Notes: generated by a model not told the origin, from the letters alone. A stretch of 64,000 nt of DNA from Flavobacterium erciyesense (GCF_018069925.1 NZ_JAGPXB010000017.1:1-64000), one strand, 5' to 3'. Counted from the stretch's first letter, positions 8,818-17,905 are shown. Translations and numbers: made by a program.

Positions 8818-8819
8818 GA

Positions 8820-10778
8820 TTATTTGAATATTTTTAATATTATTATAACTACTATTAATAGTATTGGGATGACCAAAAATGATATGATTCTGACAGTTAT
8901 TAGCTCATTACGTTCATATTTTTTTGAAACAAAAGATCTTAACATTAGTAAAAATGAAATTAATACAACAAACATTATAAGTAACGCATATAGTTTATCA
9001 TCAAAAGGCACACTTGAATTTGATGTATATGCCCCTTGGAATAACAATGCAATTATAGCAGAAAAAATACCTAATAATTCAATGTTTTTCTTTGAATTAC
9101 TTTTAATGTCTTCTTGTAGTTCATCTCTATCTTTTTCAAAATGCTTCATTATTGAATTAAGATTACTTAGACTCTTTATTTCATTTTCAACCCTTAAAAT
9201 GGATGCCTCTGTATACTTTTCAAATTCATCATACTTTTCAAATTCTATTGGTAAAGAGAAAGTAGCAGAAGAAAACACATTGATAATCTTATCTCCTAAA
9301 ACATGTTTTTTTAAGCATTCTCTGAAAGGTAATTGATATGAATAATTCAAATGTACTTTAGACCACTTTAAAAATCTTTTAAAAAAATCAAAATATTTCT
9401 TTAAAAGATCTAATGATTTATTTACTTGTTTTATTGAATCCTCTGAATCCTTATTATTAAGTGAAAATTCACTTATTTTAATTTCAATGTAATTATTTAA
9501 AAAATCACATATTTTATAATATGGAAAAAAATTATTTAGAAAAGATTCATCTTGAATTTTTTGAATTTTTTTAATATCGCCATTAATAAGCATCTCTATC
9601 TCATCTATATGCAAATCAAAAGAGATATTCCTAATTGCTTCTGAGAAAACATTATTTGATATATAGTTCTTAATTTTATTTAATGAGAAACTATCAAAAA
9701 CTATATTATCAATCGGTATTGAGTCAATTTCTGTTAAAAGCTCTTTAAGTTTATTTAAATCTGTATTTAAATCTTTGTAGCATTTCGTTAAAGCGTGAAA
9801 ATCTAAAGCACTGACCTTACCTATTTTTAGTATTTTTTGAGAATTCCTATTCAGAGTGATTGATTTCTCATAATTATCCTCGCTTAAAAAGTGATTTTTA
9901 GAATATCTATCCCAATCTTTAAAAACATCAAATTGGAGTTTATGAGAAACAAAATCGAAGTTAGATTCTTTTCCCAAAAAAACATAATTTTCATTATGTA
10001 CATCCTCTTCTTTATACTTTCTAATTATAAATTTTCTAATTAAAAAAGTGCTTTTTTCGATTAATAAAATTAAAATATTGGAAATAGCGGGAGTTGATTT
10101 AAAGTACTTATTACAGCTCTCTAATTCATTTTTTGAAATTAATAAACTTTTTAGATCTTCAATATCATATTTTAGATAGAAATCCTTTCTTAATAAGATT
10201 AAATTATTTTTTATAGAAAGTAAAAGCTCTTTTTTTAAATCACTATCATTTATAAAACGGCTATTCTTTAGCTCTTCTAAAATGTCTTGAGTTTGGTCAG
10301 ATAAATCAAAAAGTGTATTTAAAGATGGATTTTCCACCAGTCGCAATAAAAATTTAGAGTTAGATTGATATTCAATGAGACACTTTTTTAAAATTGACAA
10401 TGGCTCTATCTCCTCTATTTTTCCCTCTAATGATAGTAGTAATTTTTCATCGATACCTTCCTTAAATTGAACATATTGTAGTCTACCACAAACAGCAATT
10501 GTTTTTTTTATTGTATCCAAAAAATCATTAAGGAAGCACTCACCAGCAATTATAGATAAATGCAAATATTCAAAATACTTTACTAAAACGTCTTCTTCGA
10601 ACTTTTGAATTTCATTTTCAAAATGACTCAAAAAAACATCACCATAAAAATCTTCATCTTCTTCAATTCCTATTAAAGAGGTCTCTCTTAGAGCATTTTC
10701 ATATGCTTCTGTAGACCAATCTGTCTTTGATAAAACAGTAATTTGATTTAATATTTCTTTTAACCATTCACAATTCAT
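8820..10778 (-). CDS. Large coiled-coil-rich protein with C-terminal membrane tail; candidate Panacea-partner effector
   Basis: I do not recognise this 652-residue protein. The first 560 residues are helical, charged and rich in K, E, N and I, with no catalytic motif that I can name. The tail from about residue 564 carries three hydrophobic segments (about 566-584, 596-614 and 627-650), preceded by KSNSKKNIELLGIFSAIIAL. That kind of helix-into-membrane ending occurs in various accessory and defence proteins. The ATG at 10778 is preferred over an upstream TTG; it lies 5 bp after the stop of the Panacea gene. Base use is far more AT-rich than in the hem genes around it, which suggests horizontal gain. 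Confidence 0.75.
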   Translation of the reverse strand: MNCEWLKEILNQITVLSKTDWSTEAYENALRETSLIGIEEDEDFYGDVFLSHFENEIQKFEEDVLVKYFEYLHLSIIAGECFLNDFLDTIKKTIAVCGRLQYVQFKEGIDEKLLLSLEGKIEEIEPLSILKKCLIEYQSNSKFLLRLVENPSLNTLFDLSDQTQDILEELKNSRFINDSDLKKELLLSIKNNLILLRKDFYLKYDIEDLKSLLISKNELESCNKYFKSTPAISNILILLIEKSTFLIRKFIIRKYKEEDVHNENYVFLGKESNFDFVSHKLQFDVFKDWDRYSKNHFLSEDNYEKSITLNRNSQKILKIGKVSALDFHALTKCYKDLNTDLNKLKELLTEIDSIPIDNIVFDSFSLNKIKNYISNNVFSEAIRNISFDLHIDEIEMLINGDIKKIQKIQDESFLNNFFPYYKICDFLNNYIEIKISEFSLNNKDSEDSIKQVNKSLDLLKKYFDFFKRFLKWSKVHLNYSYQLPFRECLKKHVLGDKIINVFSSATFSLPIEFEKYDEFEKYTEASILRVENEIKSLSNLNSIMKHFEKDRDELQEDIKSNSKKNIELLGIFSAIIALLFQGAYTSNSSVPFDDKLYALLIMFVVLISFLLMLRSFVSKKYERNELITVRIISFLVIPILLIVVIIILKIFK

Positions 10779-10783
10779 TATAA

Positions 10784-11329
10784 TCAAACTAAATCTAAAT
10801 TAATAACTTTTATATCTTTAGTAATATCTTCTTTTGGGATTATAGAAGAATATGAATTCCTAGCTCTAGCTAGCATATAATTTTTTCTCCAACAATTCCA
10901 TTTATGCGATAAATCAACAAGAGTTCCTGCATCAGCAAAGACTAATCTCGGCTCAAGTTCCATTAAGATTTCAATTGAAGACAATATCTTAGATTCTACA
11001 TTTTGATTAATTAACGGCTTATTTCCTGTGAAAGTAATATTGTCATTTGACAATATAAATTCATTAAAATTTTTATTAATTCTAATTCTGGTATAAACAG
11101 TAGTTTCAACTGGACCATAAGGCATCGCCCAAAATTCATTCTCATTTAAGAGCAAATCATCTTTGTCACTATTTATTGCAATGACAAAAAAATGAAGTTT
11201 AATTAATTTTAAAATACTAAAATCATTATTTCTGTTAAAATCTTCAATAGAGACAATGTTGTTTTCTTTCATATACCAATCACGCAAATGAAAAACTACG
11301 TTTTTGAATATTTCAATTGAATTTTCCAT
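10784..11329 (-). CDS. SocA/Panacea (DUF4065) domain protein, candidate antitoxin
   Basis: This 181-residue protein matches the Panacea/SocA pattern. It has a first helix pair (SILKLIKLHFFVIAI, about residues 34-48), the family core AMPYGPVETTVY (about 68-79), and the C-terminal LVDLSHKWNCWRKNY block corresponding to the usual LS-L-T-H---W---Y. Panacea proteins are known as antitoxins that neutralise very different toxins, and as the SocA proteolysis adaptor. Directly downstream, 5 bp after its stop, is a 652-residue membrane-tailed protein, the natural partner. It sits 36 bp after hemF in the same direction and is strongly AT-rich. Confidence 0.82.
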   Translation of the reverse strand: MENSIEIFKNVVFHLRDWYMKENNIVSIEDFNRNNDFSILKLIKLHFFVIAINSDKDDLLLNENEFWAMPYGPVETTVYTRIRINKNFNEFILSNDNITFTGNKPLINQNVESKILSSIEILMELEPRLVFADAGTLVDLSHKWNCWRKNYMLARARNSYSSIIPKEDITKDIKVINLDLV

Positions 11330-11365
11330 AAAAACTCGTTATTTAGATTAAGTAAATGTAATGTA

Positions 11366-12268
11366 TTAAATCCAATTTATCGGGTTTTCTAGCACTTTCA
11401 ATAACTTTTCTTCTTCGCTTCCATCCTCTGGATGATGATCGTATACCCACTGAACGTGTGGTGGTAATGACATCAAAATAGATTCAATTCTTCCATTGGT
11501 TTTTAGGCCAAATAAAGTGCCTTTGTCGTGTACCAAATTGAACTCAACATAACGACCTCTTCGGATTTCTTGCCAGGTTCTTTGTTCTGGGGTATATGGT
11601 AAATTTTTTCGTCGTTCTAAAATTGGAACATAAGCGGTAAGAAATGAATTGCCAACTTCGGTTACAAAATTGTACCAGTTTTCCATTGACATTTGTTCGG
11701 TTTCCTTGCAATAATCAAAGAATAATCCGCCTAGTCCACGAGCTTCATTACGGTGTGCATTCCAAAAATAGGCATCACATTGTTTTTTATATTTCGGATA
11801 AAACTCTGGATTGTGTTTATCACAAGCAGTTTTACAGGTTTGATGAAAATGAACTGCATCTTCTTCAAATAAATAATAGGGCGTTAAATCCTGTCCGCCA
11901 CCAAACCAACTGTTGATTACGTTTCCGTTATCGTCATACATTTCGAAATAACGCCAATTGGCATGAACCGTAGGTGCCATTGGGTTCTTAGGATGGATTA
12001 CCAAACTCAATCCGCAAGCAAAAAAATCAGCTTCGCCCACGTTGAATAATTTCTGCATCGAATCGGGTAATTTTCCGTGCACTGCCGAAATATTGACTCC
12101 GCCTTTCTCGATAACATTTCCGTTTTCAATTACACGTGTTCGTCCTCCGCCACCTTCTGGACGTTCCCAAAGATCTTCCTTGAATTTGGCTTGACCTTCA
12201 ACAGCTTCTAAGCCAGCAACAATCTGGTCTTGAAGATTTTGTATGTAGGTGTAAAATTTATTTTTCAT
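11366..12268 (-). CDS. hemF: Oxygen-dependent coproporphyrinogen III oxidase
   Basis: This 300-residue enzyme decarboxylates coproporphyrinogen III to protoporphyrinogen IX using molecular oxygen. Family signatures are visible: GGGGRTRV near residue 39, VHANWRYFE, the GGQDLTPYYLFEEDAVHFH block, and RRGRYVEFNLVHDKGT with NGRIESILMSLPP near the end. Length and order are normal. It follows hemE by about 60 bp, a spacer filled by a short CAGTCGCAGT repeat. It would normally be next to hemB, but a two-gene cassette intervenes. Confidence 0.97.
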   Translation of the reverse strand: MKNKFYTYIQNLQDQIVAGLEAVEGQAKFKEDLWERPEGGGGRTRVIENGNVIEKGGVNISAVHGKLPDSMQKLFNVGEADFFACGLSLVIHPKNPMAPTVHANWRYFEMYDDNGNVINSWFGGGQDLTPYYLFEEDAVHFHQTCKTACDKHNPEFYPKYKKQCDAYFWNAHRNEARGLGGLFFDYCKETEQMSMENWYNFVTEVGNSFLTAYVPILERRKNLPYTPEQRTWQEIRRGRYVEFNLVHDKGTLFGLKTNGRIESILMSLPPHVQWVYDHHPEDGSEEEKLLKVLENPINWI

Positions 12269-12272
12269 ATTT

Positions 12273-12330
12273 ATCAGTTATCAGTCGCAGTTGCCAGTCG
12301 CAGTTATTCGGTAAACTGAAACTGAGACAG
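12273..12330. repeat. Short CAGTCGCAGT-type tandem repeat between hemE and hemF
   Basis: The unit (A/C)CAGTCGCAGTT occurs twice in a row, flanked by related ATCAGTT, AACTGAAACTGAGACAG pieces. Such CAGT-rich tracts are frequent in Flavobacterium spacers, to my memory. It lies between hemE and hemF, so it is transcribed within the operon. Confidence 0.5.
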
Positions 12331-12331
12331 T

Positions 12332-13357
12332 TTACTTTTGATACTCCTTCACAGCATCAATAAATGCTTTGGCATGATCTACCGGAATATTTGGTAAAAT
12401 ACCATGGCCTAAATTCACAATGTATTTGTCTTTTCCGAATTCGTCAATCATTTCGTGAACCATTTTCTTGATAGTTGGAATTGGTGACAACAATCTTGAT
12501 GGATCAAAATTACCTTGTAAAGTGATGTTTCCACCTGACAAATAACGTGCATTTCTAGGTGAACAAGTCCAATCTACTCCTAGTGCAGAGGCTTTACTTT
12601 TACCCATTTCATTTAAAGCAAACCAACATCCTTTTCCAAAAACAATAACTGGAGTTACTTCAGCTAAGGCATCGATGATTTGGTTGATGTATTTCCATGA
12701 GAATTCTTGGTAATCAACTGGCGATAACATACCGCCCCAAGAATCAAATATTTGTACTGCATTCACACCTGATTTTACTTTTTCTAATAAGTATAAAATA
12801 GTAGTATCGGTGATTTTTTGTAATAAAGTGTGCGCCGCTACTGGATCTGAGAAACAGAATCCTTTGGCAGTATCAAAACTTTTAGACCCTTTACCTTCAA
12901 CAGCATAACAAAAAATAGTCCATGGCGAACCCGCAAAACCTATTAAAGGAACCTCATCGTTCAACATTTCTTTTGTCAACTTTACAGCATCAAAAACGTA
13001 ACCTAAAGTTTCATTTACATCCGGAACAAACACTTGGTTTACTTGTTCCATGGTACGAATAGGATTTGGGATAATTGGTCCTAAATTGTCTTTTAATTCC
13101 ACGTGAATTCCCATAGCGCGAGGCACAACAAGAATATCCGAAAATAAAATGGCAGCATCTGGGGCAATTCTACGAATAGGTTGAACCGTAATTTCGGCAG
13201 CTAATTCAGGAGTTTCGCAACGAGTGAAAAAGTCATATTTGTCTCGCAAAGCTCTAAATTCTGGTAAATACCTTCCTGCTTGACGCATCATCCATACCGG
13301 TGGGCGTTCAACAGTTTCTCCTTTTAGTGCTCTTAAAAACAAGTCATTTTTTAACAT
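12332..13357 (-). CDS. hemE: Uroporphyrinogen decarboxylase
   Basis: This is 341 residues, the normal length. It removes four carboxyls from uroporphyrinogen III to give coproporphyrinogen III. The family signatures [16 protein letters not shown] (residues about 19-34) and [12 protein letters not shown] (about 140-151) are both clear, as is [14 protein letters not shown] near the C-terminus. It lies about 55 bp after hemD on the same strand, within the hemA-C-D-E-F order. Confidence 0.98.
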   Translation of the reverse strand: MLKNDLFLRALKGETVERPPVWMMRQAGRYLPEFRALRDKYDFFTRCETPELAAEITVQPIRRIAPDAAILFSDILVVPRAMGIHVELKDNLGPIIPNPIRTMEQVNQVFVPDVNETLGYVFDAVKLTKEMLNDEVPLIGFAGSPWTIFCYAVEGKGSKSFDTAKGFCFSDPVAAHTLLQKITDTTILYLLEKVKSGVNAVQIFDSWGGMLSPVDYQEFSWKYINQIIDALAEVTPVIVFGKGCWFALNEMGKSKASALGVDWTCSPRNARYLSGGNITLQGNFDPSRLLSPIPTIKKMVHEMIDEFGKDKYIVNLGHGILPNIPVDHAKAFIDAVKEYQK

Positions 13358-13411
13358 AATTCTATTTTTTTATTCCTCTTTGAGGGTTTGTTTTGATCTA
13401 TTTGATAGGCT

Positions 13412-14092
13412 TTATTCGCCTTCTGTTGTATAATATTCTATGAGTCCGATAATTAAATCTTCAATAGTTGGCTCTTCGGCCACCACAATGCTCTTTGTTT
13501 TTCCTTTTAAAGCCGCGGCGGTAGTCTCGCCAATGCAAAAGCAAACTTCTTTTTTTAGCTTATTTTCTTTTAAGTAACTCTCTACTCCCGATGGGCTAAA
13601 AAAGAGGATCCCTGCAAAATTTTCTAGACTTGAAATTTTAAATGGTGCTAACTTAGTTTGGTACACTTCAATTTCATTAAACACGATTCCAGCATCCTTT
13701 AGTGCTTGCGGTAAAGTTTCTTTACGCAAATTACCACTAAAAAAAGTGTAGCTGTTTTGACTGTAAATTAAGGTGATAATTTCGGCTAGCTCTGAAGCAT
13801 AATCCATGTAAACATCTACCGTAAAACCATTTTGCTCTAGTAATTCTTTGGTTTTGATGCCTACGCAAAAAGCAGTTTTGGTTCGTAAACCTTCCCAACC
13901 GTCTTGTTCTAACAAACTTAAAACAGCGTTCTGACTACTGAAAATAAGATTTTCTTGAATATTTTGAAGTGAAAATGGAGTGTTTGTTATTTCGATAAAA
14001 TCTTGTTCCAAAAGATCAAAGTTGGCATCGAGAACCGCTTTTCTTTGAACTCCAGAAAGTGTTTTGGTAGATAAAATATTAATTTGCTCCAT
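13412..14092 (-). CDS. hemD: Uroporphyrinogen III synthase
   Basis: At 226 residues it has the usual length for this very variable enzyme, which closes and inverts ring D of hydroxymethylbilane. Weak but typical marks are SQNAV near residue 52, FCVGIKTKELLEQNGF, and ILFFSPSGVESYLKEN with FCIGETTAAALKG in the second lobe. Position is the main support: its ATG overlaps the hemC stop by one base (TAATG), the usual hemC-hemD coupling. Confidence 0.93.
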   Translation of the reverse strand: MEQINILSTKTLSGVQRKAVLDANFDLLEQDFIEITNTPFSLQNIQENLIFSSQNAVLSLLEQDGWEGLRTKTAFCVGIKTKELLEQNGFTVDVYMDYASELAEIITLIYSQNSYTFFSGNLRKETLPQALKDAGIVFNEIEVYQTKLAPFKISSLENFAGILFFSPSGVESYLKENKLKKEVCFCIGETTAAALKGKTKSIVVAEEPTIEDLIIGLIEYYTTEGE

Positions 14093-15012
14093 TATTTCTT
14101 TAAGCTGTTTTTGATGGATGTCATAAGTGCTGCTCCACCATTTTCAAGAATTTCTTGTGCGCAATAAAATCCTAATTTTTTCCACTCTTGCATTGGAACG
14201 GTTTTTTCTACTTCGATTTTTTCTTTTCCATCAATAGAAAACAAAACGCCTTTGAAAACAATATCGTCATCTACAAAAACGGCTAAAGCACCAATTGGAG
14301 CTGTACAACCGCCTTCTAGCGTTCTTAAAAATTGTCTTTCAATGTGGGTGCACACTTCTGTATCAATATCATTCAACTCATGCAGAGCTTGTCTTGAAAA
14401 TTCATCTTCAGCCATGGCTACTACCAGCATAGCTCCTTGGGCTGGTGCGGGAATCATCCAATCAAGATCAATATAATCTTCTGGTTTAAGGTTGATTCTT
14501 TCCAATCCTGCTGCTGCAAATACAGCTCCACTCCAATCGCTTTCTTGTAGTTTTTTCATGCGTGAATTTACATTTCCGCGTAAATCAACCACCGTATGAT
14601 TCGGGTATTTATTAAGCCATTGTGCTTGACGGCGCAAACTACCCGTAGCAATGGTTCCAGTTTGATTTAAAAAATCGAGATTGCCTTTGTGTACTAAAAT
14701 ATCGAGTGTATTGGCTCTTTCGAGAACGGCTGCTTGAACAATTCCGTGTGGTAACGCAGTTGGAACATCTTTCATAGAATGTACCGCAATATCAACATCG
14801 CCATTAATCATAGCCACATCGAGTGTTTTAGTAAAAATTCCAGTGATTCCTAATTCATAAAGAGGCTTATCAAGAATGATATCGCCTTGCGATTTTACGG
14901 CTACAATTTCAGTTTTGTACCCTAAATCATTTAGTTTTTTTTGGACGGTATGAGCTTGCCAAAGTGCCAATTCGCTATCGCGAGTTCCTATTCTAATTAC
15001 TTTTTGAGCCAT
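14092..15012 (-). CDS. hemC: Hydroxymethylbilane synthase (porphobilinogen deaminase)
   Basis: This 306-residue enzyme polymerises four porphobilinogens on a dipyrromethane cofactor. The cofactor cysteine is C236 in LEGGCTAPIGA. The catalytic and binding arginines lie in GTRDSELALWQA (N-terminus), TGSLRRQAQW and DLRGNVNSRM. It lies about 50 bp downstream of hemA and overlaps hemD by one base. Confidence 0.98.
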   Translation of the reverse strand: MAQKVIRIGTRDSELALWQAHTVQKKLNDLGYKTEIVAVKSQGDIILDKPLYELGITGIFTKTLDVAMINGDVDIAVHSMKDVPTALPHGIVQAAVLERANTLDILVHKGNLDFLNQTGTIATGSLRRQAQWLNKYPNHTVVDLRGNVNSRMKKLQESDWSGAVFAAAGLERINLKPEDYIDLDWMIPAPAQGAMLVVAMAEDEFSRQALHELNDIDTEVCTHIERQFLRTLEGGCTAPIGALAVFVDDDIVFKGVLFSIDGKEKIEVEKTVPMQEWKKLGFYCAQEILENGGAALMTSIKNSLKK

Positions 15013-15061
15013 ATTACGATTGCATCCTTAAAAAACGAAAGGATTATTTTATTGTGTAATT

Positions 15062-16366
15062 TTAAGACAAATTAATCTTGTATTTTTCTTCAATTGCTGA
15101 AGGTACAACTTTTGGGGCCAACTGTCCAATTTGAAACACTTTTTCAATAAAATCAATGCTATCGTCTACCGATGTATTTTCATCTTTTAGATGACTTGCA
15201 AAATGATTAGTTATTTTTTGAATGATTCTTGAACTGATTAAATCCGCTTGTTCCTCGTCAAAGTTAATTGTTTTTTTTCTTTGTAACGCCAATTCGGTCG
15301 CAACAATATCATTTAACTTAGCTTTTAGTGCGTGAATAGTTGGCGCATATTTACGACCATTCATCCAAGTATTTAACTCTAATTTTAAATCCTCAATAAT
15401 CGCTTCGGCAGCAGGAATGTGCTGTTTTCTGCGCTCTAAAGTGTCATCCGTCATTTGAGATAAATAATCTAAATGAATTAATGTTACACCATCGATATCA
15501 GCAACATCAGGATTTACATTTCTTGGAATTGATAAATCCAGAATTAAAAGCGGCTTTTTAAGGTTCAAAAGTGTTTTGTCAATAGTTGGATTCTTGGCTC
15601 CGGTAGCCACAACTAGCACATCTGTTTGCTGAATTTCTTCTTGCAAATTGGCATAATCTTTTACAACAACATTCAATTTTCCAGCCAATTGTTCCGCCTT
15701 ATTTTTTGTTCTGTTGATTAGCGTTATGTGACCGTTTTTTGTGTGTTTTACTAAATTTTCGCAAGTATTTCTACCAATTTTTCCAGTTCCAAAAAGCAAA
15801 ATGTTTTTGTTACCAATGTTTTCTACATTACGAATAATATATTGAACTGATGCAAACGAAACCGATGTTGCACCAGATGAAATTTCAGTATCTGTTTTAA
15901 TTTTTTTACTCGCTTGAATAACCGAGTTTACTAAGCGATCCATAAAGGTGTTTACTAAACCTTCTGTTTTACTTACTTTGAATGCATTTTTGATTTGGCT
16001 GATGATTTCAAAATCACCTAATATTTGACTATCTAAACCTGTTCCTACACGAAACATGTGGTTGATAGCATCTTGACTTTTATAAATGTAAGCTACTTCT
16101 TGAAACTCTTCGACAGAGCCATTGCTGTTTTCACAAAGTAATTTGATTAACTCGTAAGGATGATTAGCAAATCCGTATATTTCGGTTCTATTACAAGTAG
16201 AAGTAACAATTAAGGATTCTATTCCTTCTTCTTTAGCTTGCGCCAAAAGTGCTGATTGTGCACTAGCGTCAAGGCTAAATTTCCCTCTCATGGTTGCGTC
16301 TGCTTTCTTGTAACTTAAGCCTAAAGCATAAAAAGTGGTGTTTTTGGACATACTAAATTTTTCCAT
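15062..16366 (-). CDS. hemA: Glutamyl-tRNA reductase
   Basis: This 434-residue enzyme makes glutamate-1-semialdehyde from Glu-tRNA, the first committed step of the C5 heme route. The catalytic cysteine is C58 in TSTCNRTEIYG. The NADPH-binding lobe has GTGKIGRNTCENL (about residues 193-205), and a C-terminal dimerisation helix follows. An internal ATG at 16351 (MSKNTTFYALG) is an alternative start. It is the first gene of the minus-strand heme operon; hemL, the next enzyme, is not in the window. Confidence 0.97.
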   Translation of the reverse strand: MEKFSMSKNTTFYALGLSYKKADATMRGKFSLDASAQSALLAQAKEEGIESLIVTSTCNRTEIYGFANHPYELIKLLCENSNGSVEEFQEVAYIYKSQDAINHMFRVGTGLDSQILGDFEIISQIKNAFKVSKTEGLVNTFMDRLVNSVIQASKKIKTDTEISSGATSVSFASVQYIIRNVENIGNKNILLFGTGKIGRNTCENLVKHTKNGHITLINRTKNKAEQLAGKLNVVVKDYANLQEEIQQTDVLVVATGAKNPTIDKTLLNLKKPLLILDLSIPRNVNPDVADIDGVTLIHLDYLSQMTDDTLERRKQHIPAAEAIIEDLKLELNTWMNGRKYAPTIHALKAKLNDIVATELALQRKKTINFDEEQADLISSRIIQKITNHFASHLKDENTSVDDSIDFIEKVFQIGQLAPKVVPSAIEEKYKINLS

Positions 16367-16724
16367 ATTATACTTTCCTTAAAAAGTTCAACAAAATTAT
16401 TACTAACTATTTTATAAAAACAACGCTAGAGGTACTTTTTATATCGCTATGAAATTAAATATTTGATTGGTGCCTTTTTTGCTCTTAAAAGAGTCGATTT
16501 TCACTGAAATCAAGCTTTAAACACAGTGTTATATATATTAATTCTAAATAAAGGGTTTGTTTTTCCAAGATTTGCGATTGTAAAAAATATCGCTAAGGGT
16601 TCAAAACATCGAGTAGTATTTGTAAAAATTATTTAATTTAAAATACGTTACTCTACATTATTACTTTAACAAAAAAGAAATAAAAACGCTACCCAAAAAA
16701 GGTAGCGTTTTTAACCTTTTCATA
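16367..16724. other. Intergenic region before hemA and after the globin-like gene
   Basis: These 358 bp must hold the heme-operon promoter (reading leftwards) and the terminator of the globin-like gene (16682-16712). The middle is AT-rich. I see no gene, no RNA gene and no clear operator in it. Confidence 0.55.
16682..16712 (-). terminator. Terminator of the globin-like lipoprotein gene
   Basis: AAAAACGCTACC pairs with GGTAGCGTTTTT around a seven-base loop, ending 13 bp after the stop codon on the minus strand. Confidence 0.9.
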
Positions 16725-17312
16725 CTATTCTTGTACGATTGGAGCTCTTAAAGACTCTAATACTGCAACAATATCAGTATATAATTTTGTGTTAGCTGCA
16801 ACACCATTAGCATTTGCAGCTGCACCTACGTACCCAACAAATTTAGTGTACTCAGCTGCATTAGATTTTTTACCCATACGTGGGTTTGTAGCTGGATTGT
16901 GTGCTGCTACCATGTTAAGACCAGAATAAGTGTTTACTGCATTTGTTCCTCCTGTATTGAAAGAGAAAAAGTCAGTAAGATTATCAACTAAAACAGCTAG
17001 TTTAGTTGTATTTCCTGCTCCAACTTCAGTCAATACTGGTGCAAAATGTGCTCCTAAGTTACCTGAAGCATTATTTTGAACATCAGCTACGATAAGCCCT
17101 ACAGTAGAGTTTACTACTTTGCGGAAATTTAGACGTCCTTGCTCAATCATTTGACCAGAATTATCTGGATCAGCAACCATTGCACTTCCGCCTAAACGAG
17201 CGTAGATTGAAGCCTCTGCTGCTGGTGCAGCATCATCATCATTGTTACAAGAAACCAAAGTTGCTGATGCAACTAATAACACACCAAGTGTTAATTTTGA
17301 AAAATGTTTCAT
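16725..17312 (-). CDS. Truncated-hemoglobin-like lipoprotein
   Basis: This 195-residue protein has a lipoprotein signal (SATLVSCNN, lipid cysteine C22) and a low-complexity linker (DDDAAPAAEA). The body starts SIYARLGG, the hallmark opening of group 1 truncated hemoglobins. It ends with GLNMVAAH (H138), at the place of the proximal histidine block, followed by helices to LESLRAPI. The middle is longer and Ala/Gly/Asn-rich compared with classic truncated globins. If it binds heme, it would do so at the periplasmic face of a membrane. It lies at the end of a minus-strand run with the HMA-like and DUF5777 genes, next to hemA. Confidence 0.65.
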   Translation of the reverse strand: MKHFSKLTLGVLLVASATLVSCNNDDDAAPAAEASIYARLGGSAMVADPDNSGQMIEQGRLNFRKVVNSTVGLIVADVQNNASGNLGAHFAPVLTEVGAGNTTKLAVLVDNLTDFFSFNTGGTNAVNTYSGLNMVAAHNPATNPRMGKKSNAAEYTKFVGYVGAAANANGVAANTKLYTDIVAVLESLRAPIVQE

Positions 17313-17330
17313 AATAAAAGTATTTAAGAA

Positions 17331-17765
17331 TTAATTAAAAAATTGATTTACTTTTTGAAAAAATTTATAGCTCGCGCTGTTTTGATCTACAGGGCAAACT
17401 TCTTTATTAGCTAAAGCTTCTGGTAAAATGTAACGCTGTGCGTCATATGCTCCTTTAGCCATCAACTCATTGTATACTTTCTCAGAGTTGGTTACTTTGT
17501 TATTGTGGAAGTACACCACCACATTGCGTTTTACAATAATAGAGTCAGAAGTCAATCCATCTATTGTTCTCAAATCAGCACAAATTTTCTTTGCTTGCAC
17601 AGAGTCAATGTTTGATTTAAAATCGATTCGGCTCACTTGTAAGTTGGGAGTATCATATACAGCGGGCTTAGCCGTTATAATATGAAAGATAAAAATGGCA
17701 ATAAACAACACAACTATAGTTAGTCCTGCCCAAAGTACCTTTTTAAAAATTTTGTTTGTTTTCAT
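17331..17765 (-). CDS. Membrane-anchored HMA-like domain protein
   Basis: This 144-residue protein has one N-terminal membrane helix (about residues 10-31, AGLTIVVLFIAIFIFHIITA) and an extracytoplasmic domain. The pattern VSRIDFKSNIDSVQAKKICA ... VYFHNNKVTNSEKVYNELMAKGAY follows the beta-alpha-beta-beta-alpha-beta order of heavy-metal-associated domains. The CxxC metal site is absent; two separate cysteines (CADLR and VCPVD) remain. I infer a ferredoxin-like fold and do not claim metal binding. It lies 18 bp upstream of the globin-like gene, so the two are very likely one operon. Confidence 0.55.
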   Translation of the reverse strand: MKTNKIFKKVLWAGLTIVVLFIAIFIFHIITAKPAVYDTPNLQVSRIDFKSNIDSVQAKKICADLRTIDGLTSDSIIVKRNVVVYFHNNKVTNSEKVYNELMAKGAYDAQRYILPEALANKEVCPVDQNSASYKFFQKVNQFFN

Positions 17766-17905
17766 AGGTTTGTTGTTTTTTATTTGTTGTATTTGTGTTG
17801 ATATACGTGCACTATTTTAACTTGGTTTTTTCAAAATGTGTTAAAAAAGCTATTTAAATTCATTTTAAATAAAAAAAATAGTACAAACTTCTCGTTTTTA
17901 ACTTC

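Noticed and set aside
8824-9336. 170-residue plus-strand frame opposite the membrane tail of the 652-residue protein
   Set aside because: Antisense shadow in very AT-rich sequence; the minus-strand gene is continuous and has the operon position.
10779-10787. TTG start for the 652-residue protein overlapping the Panacea gene
   Set aside because: An ATG three codons downstream gives a normal 5-bp spacing after the Panacea stop.
13096-13112. CACGTG within hemE considered as a parS site
   Set aside because: Only the core matches; about five of the 16 parS bases differ.
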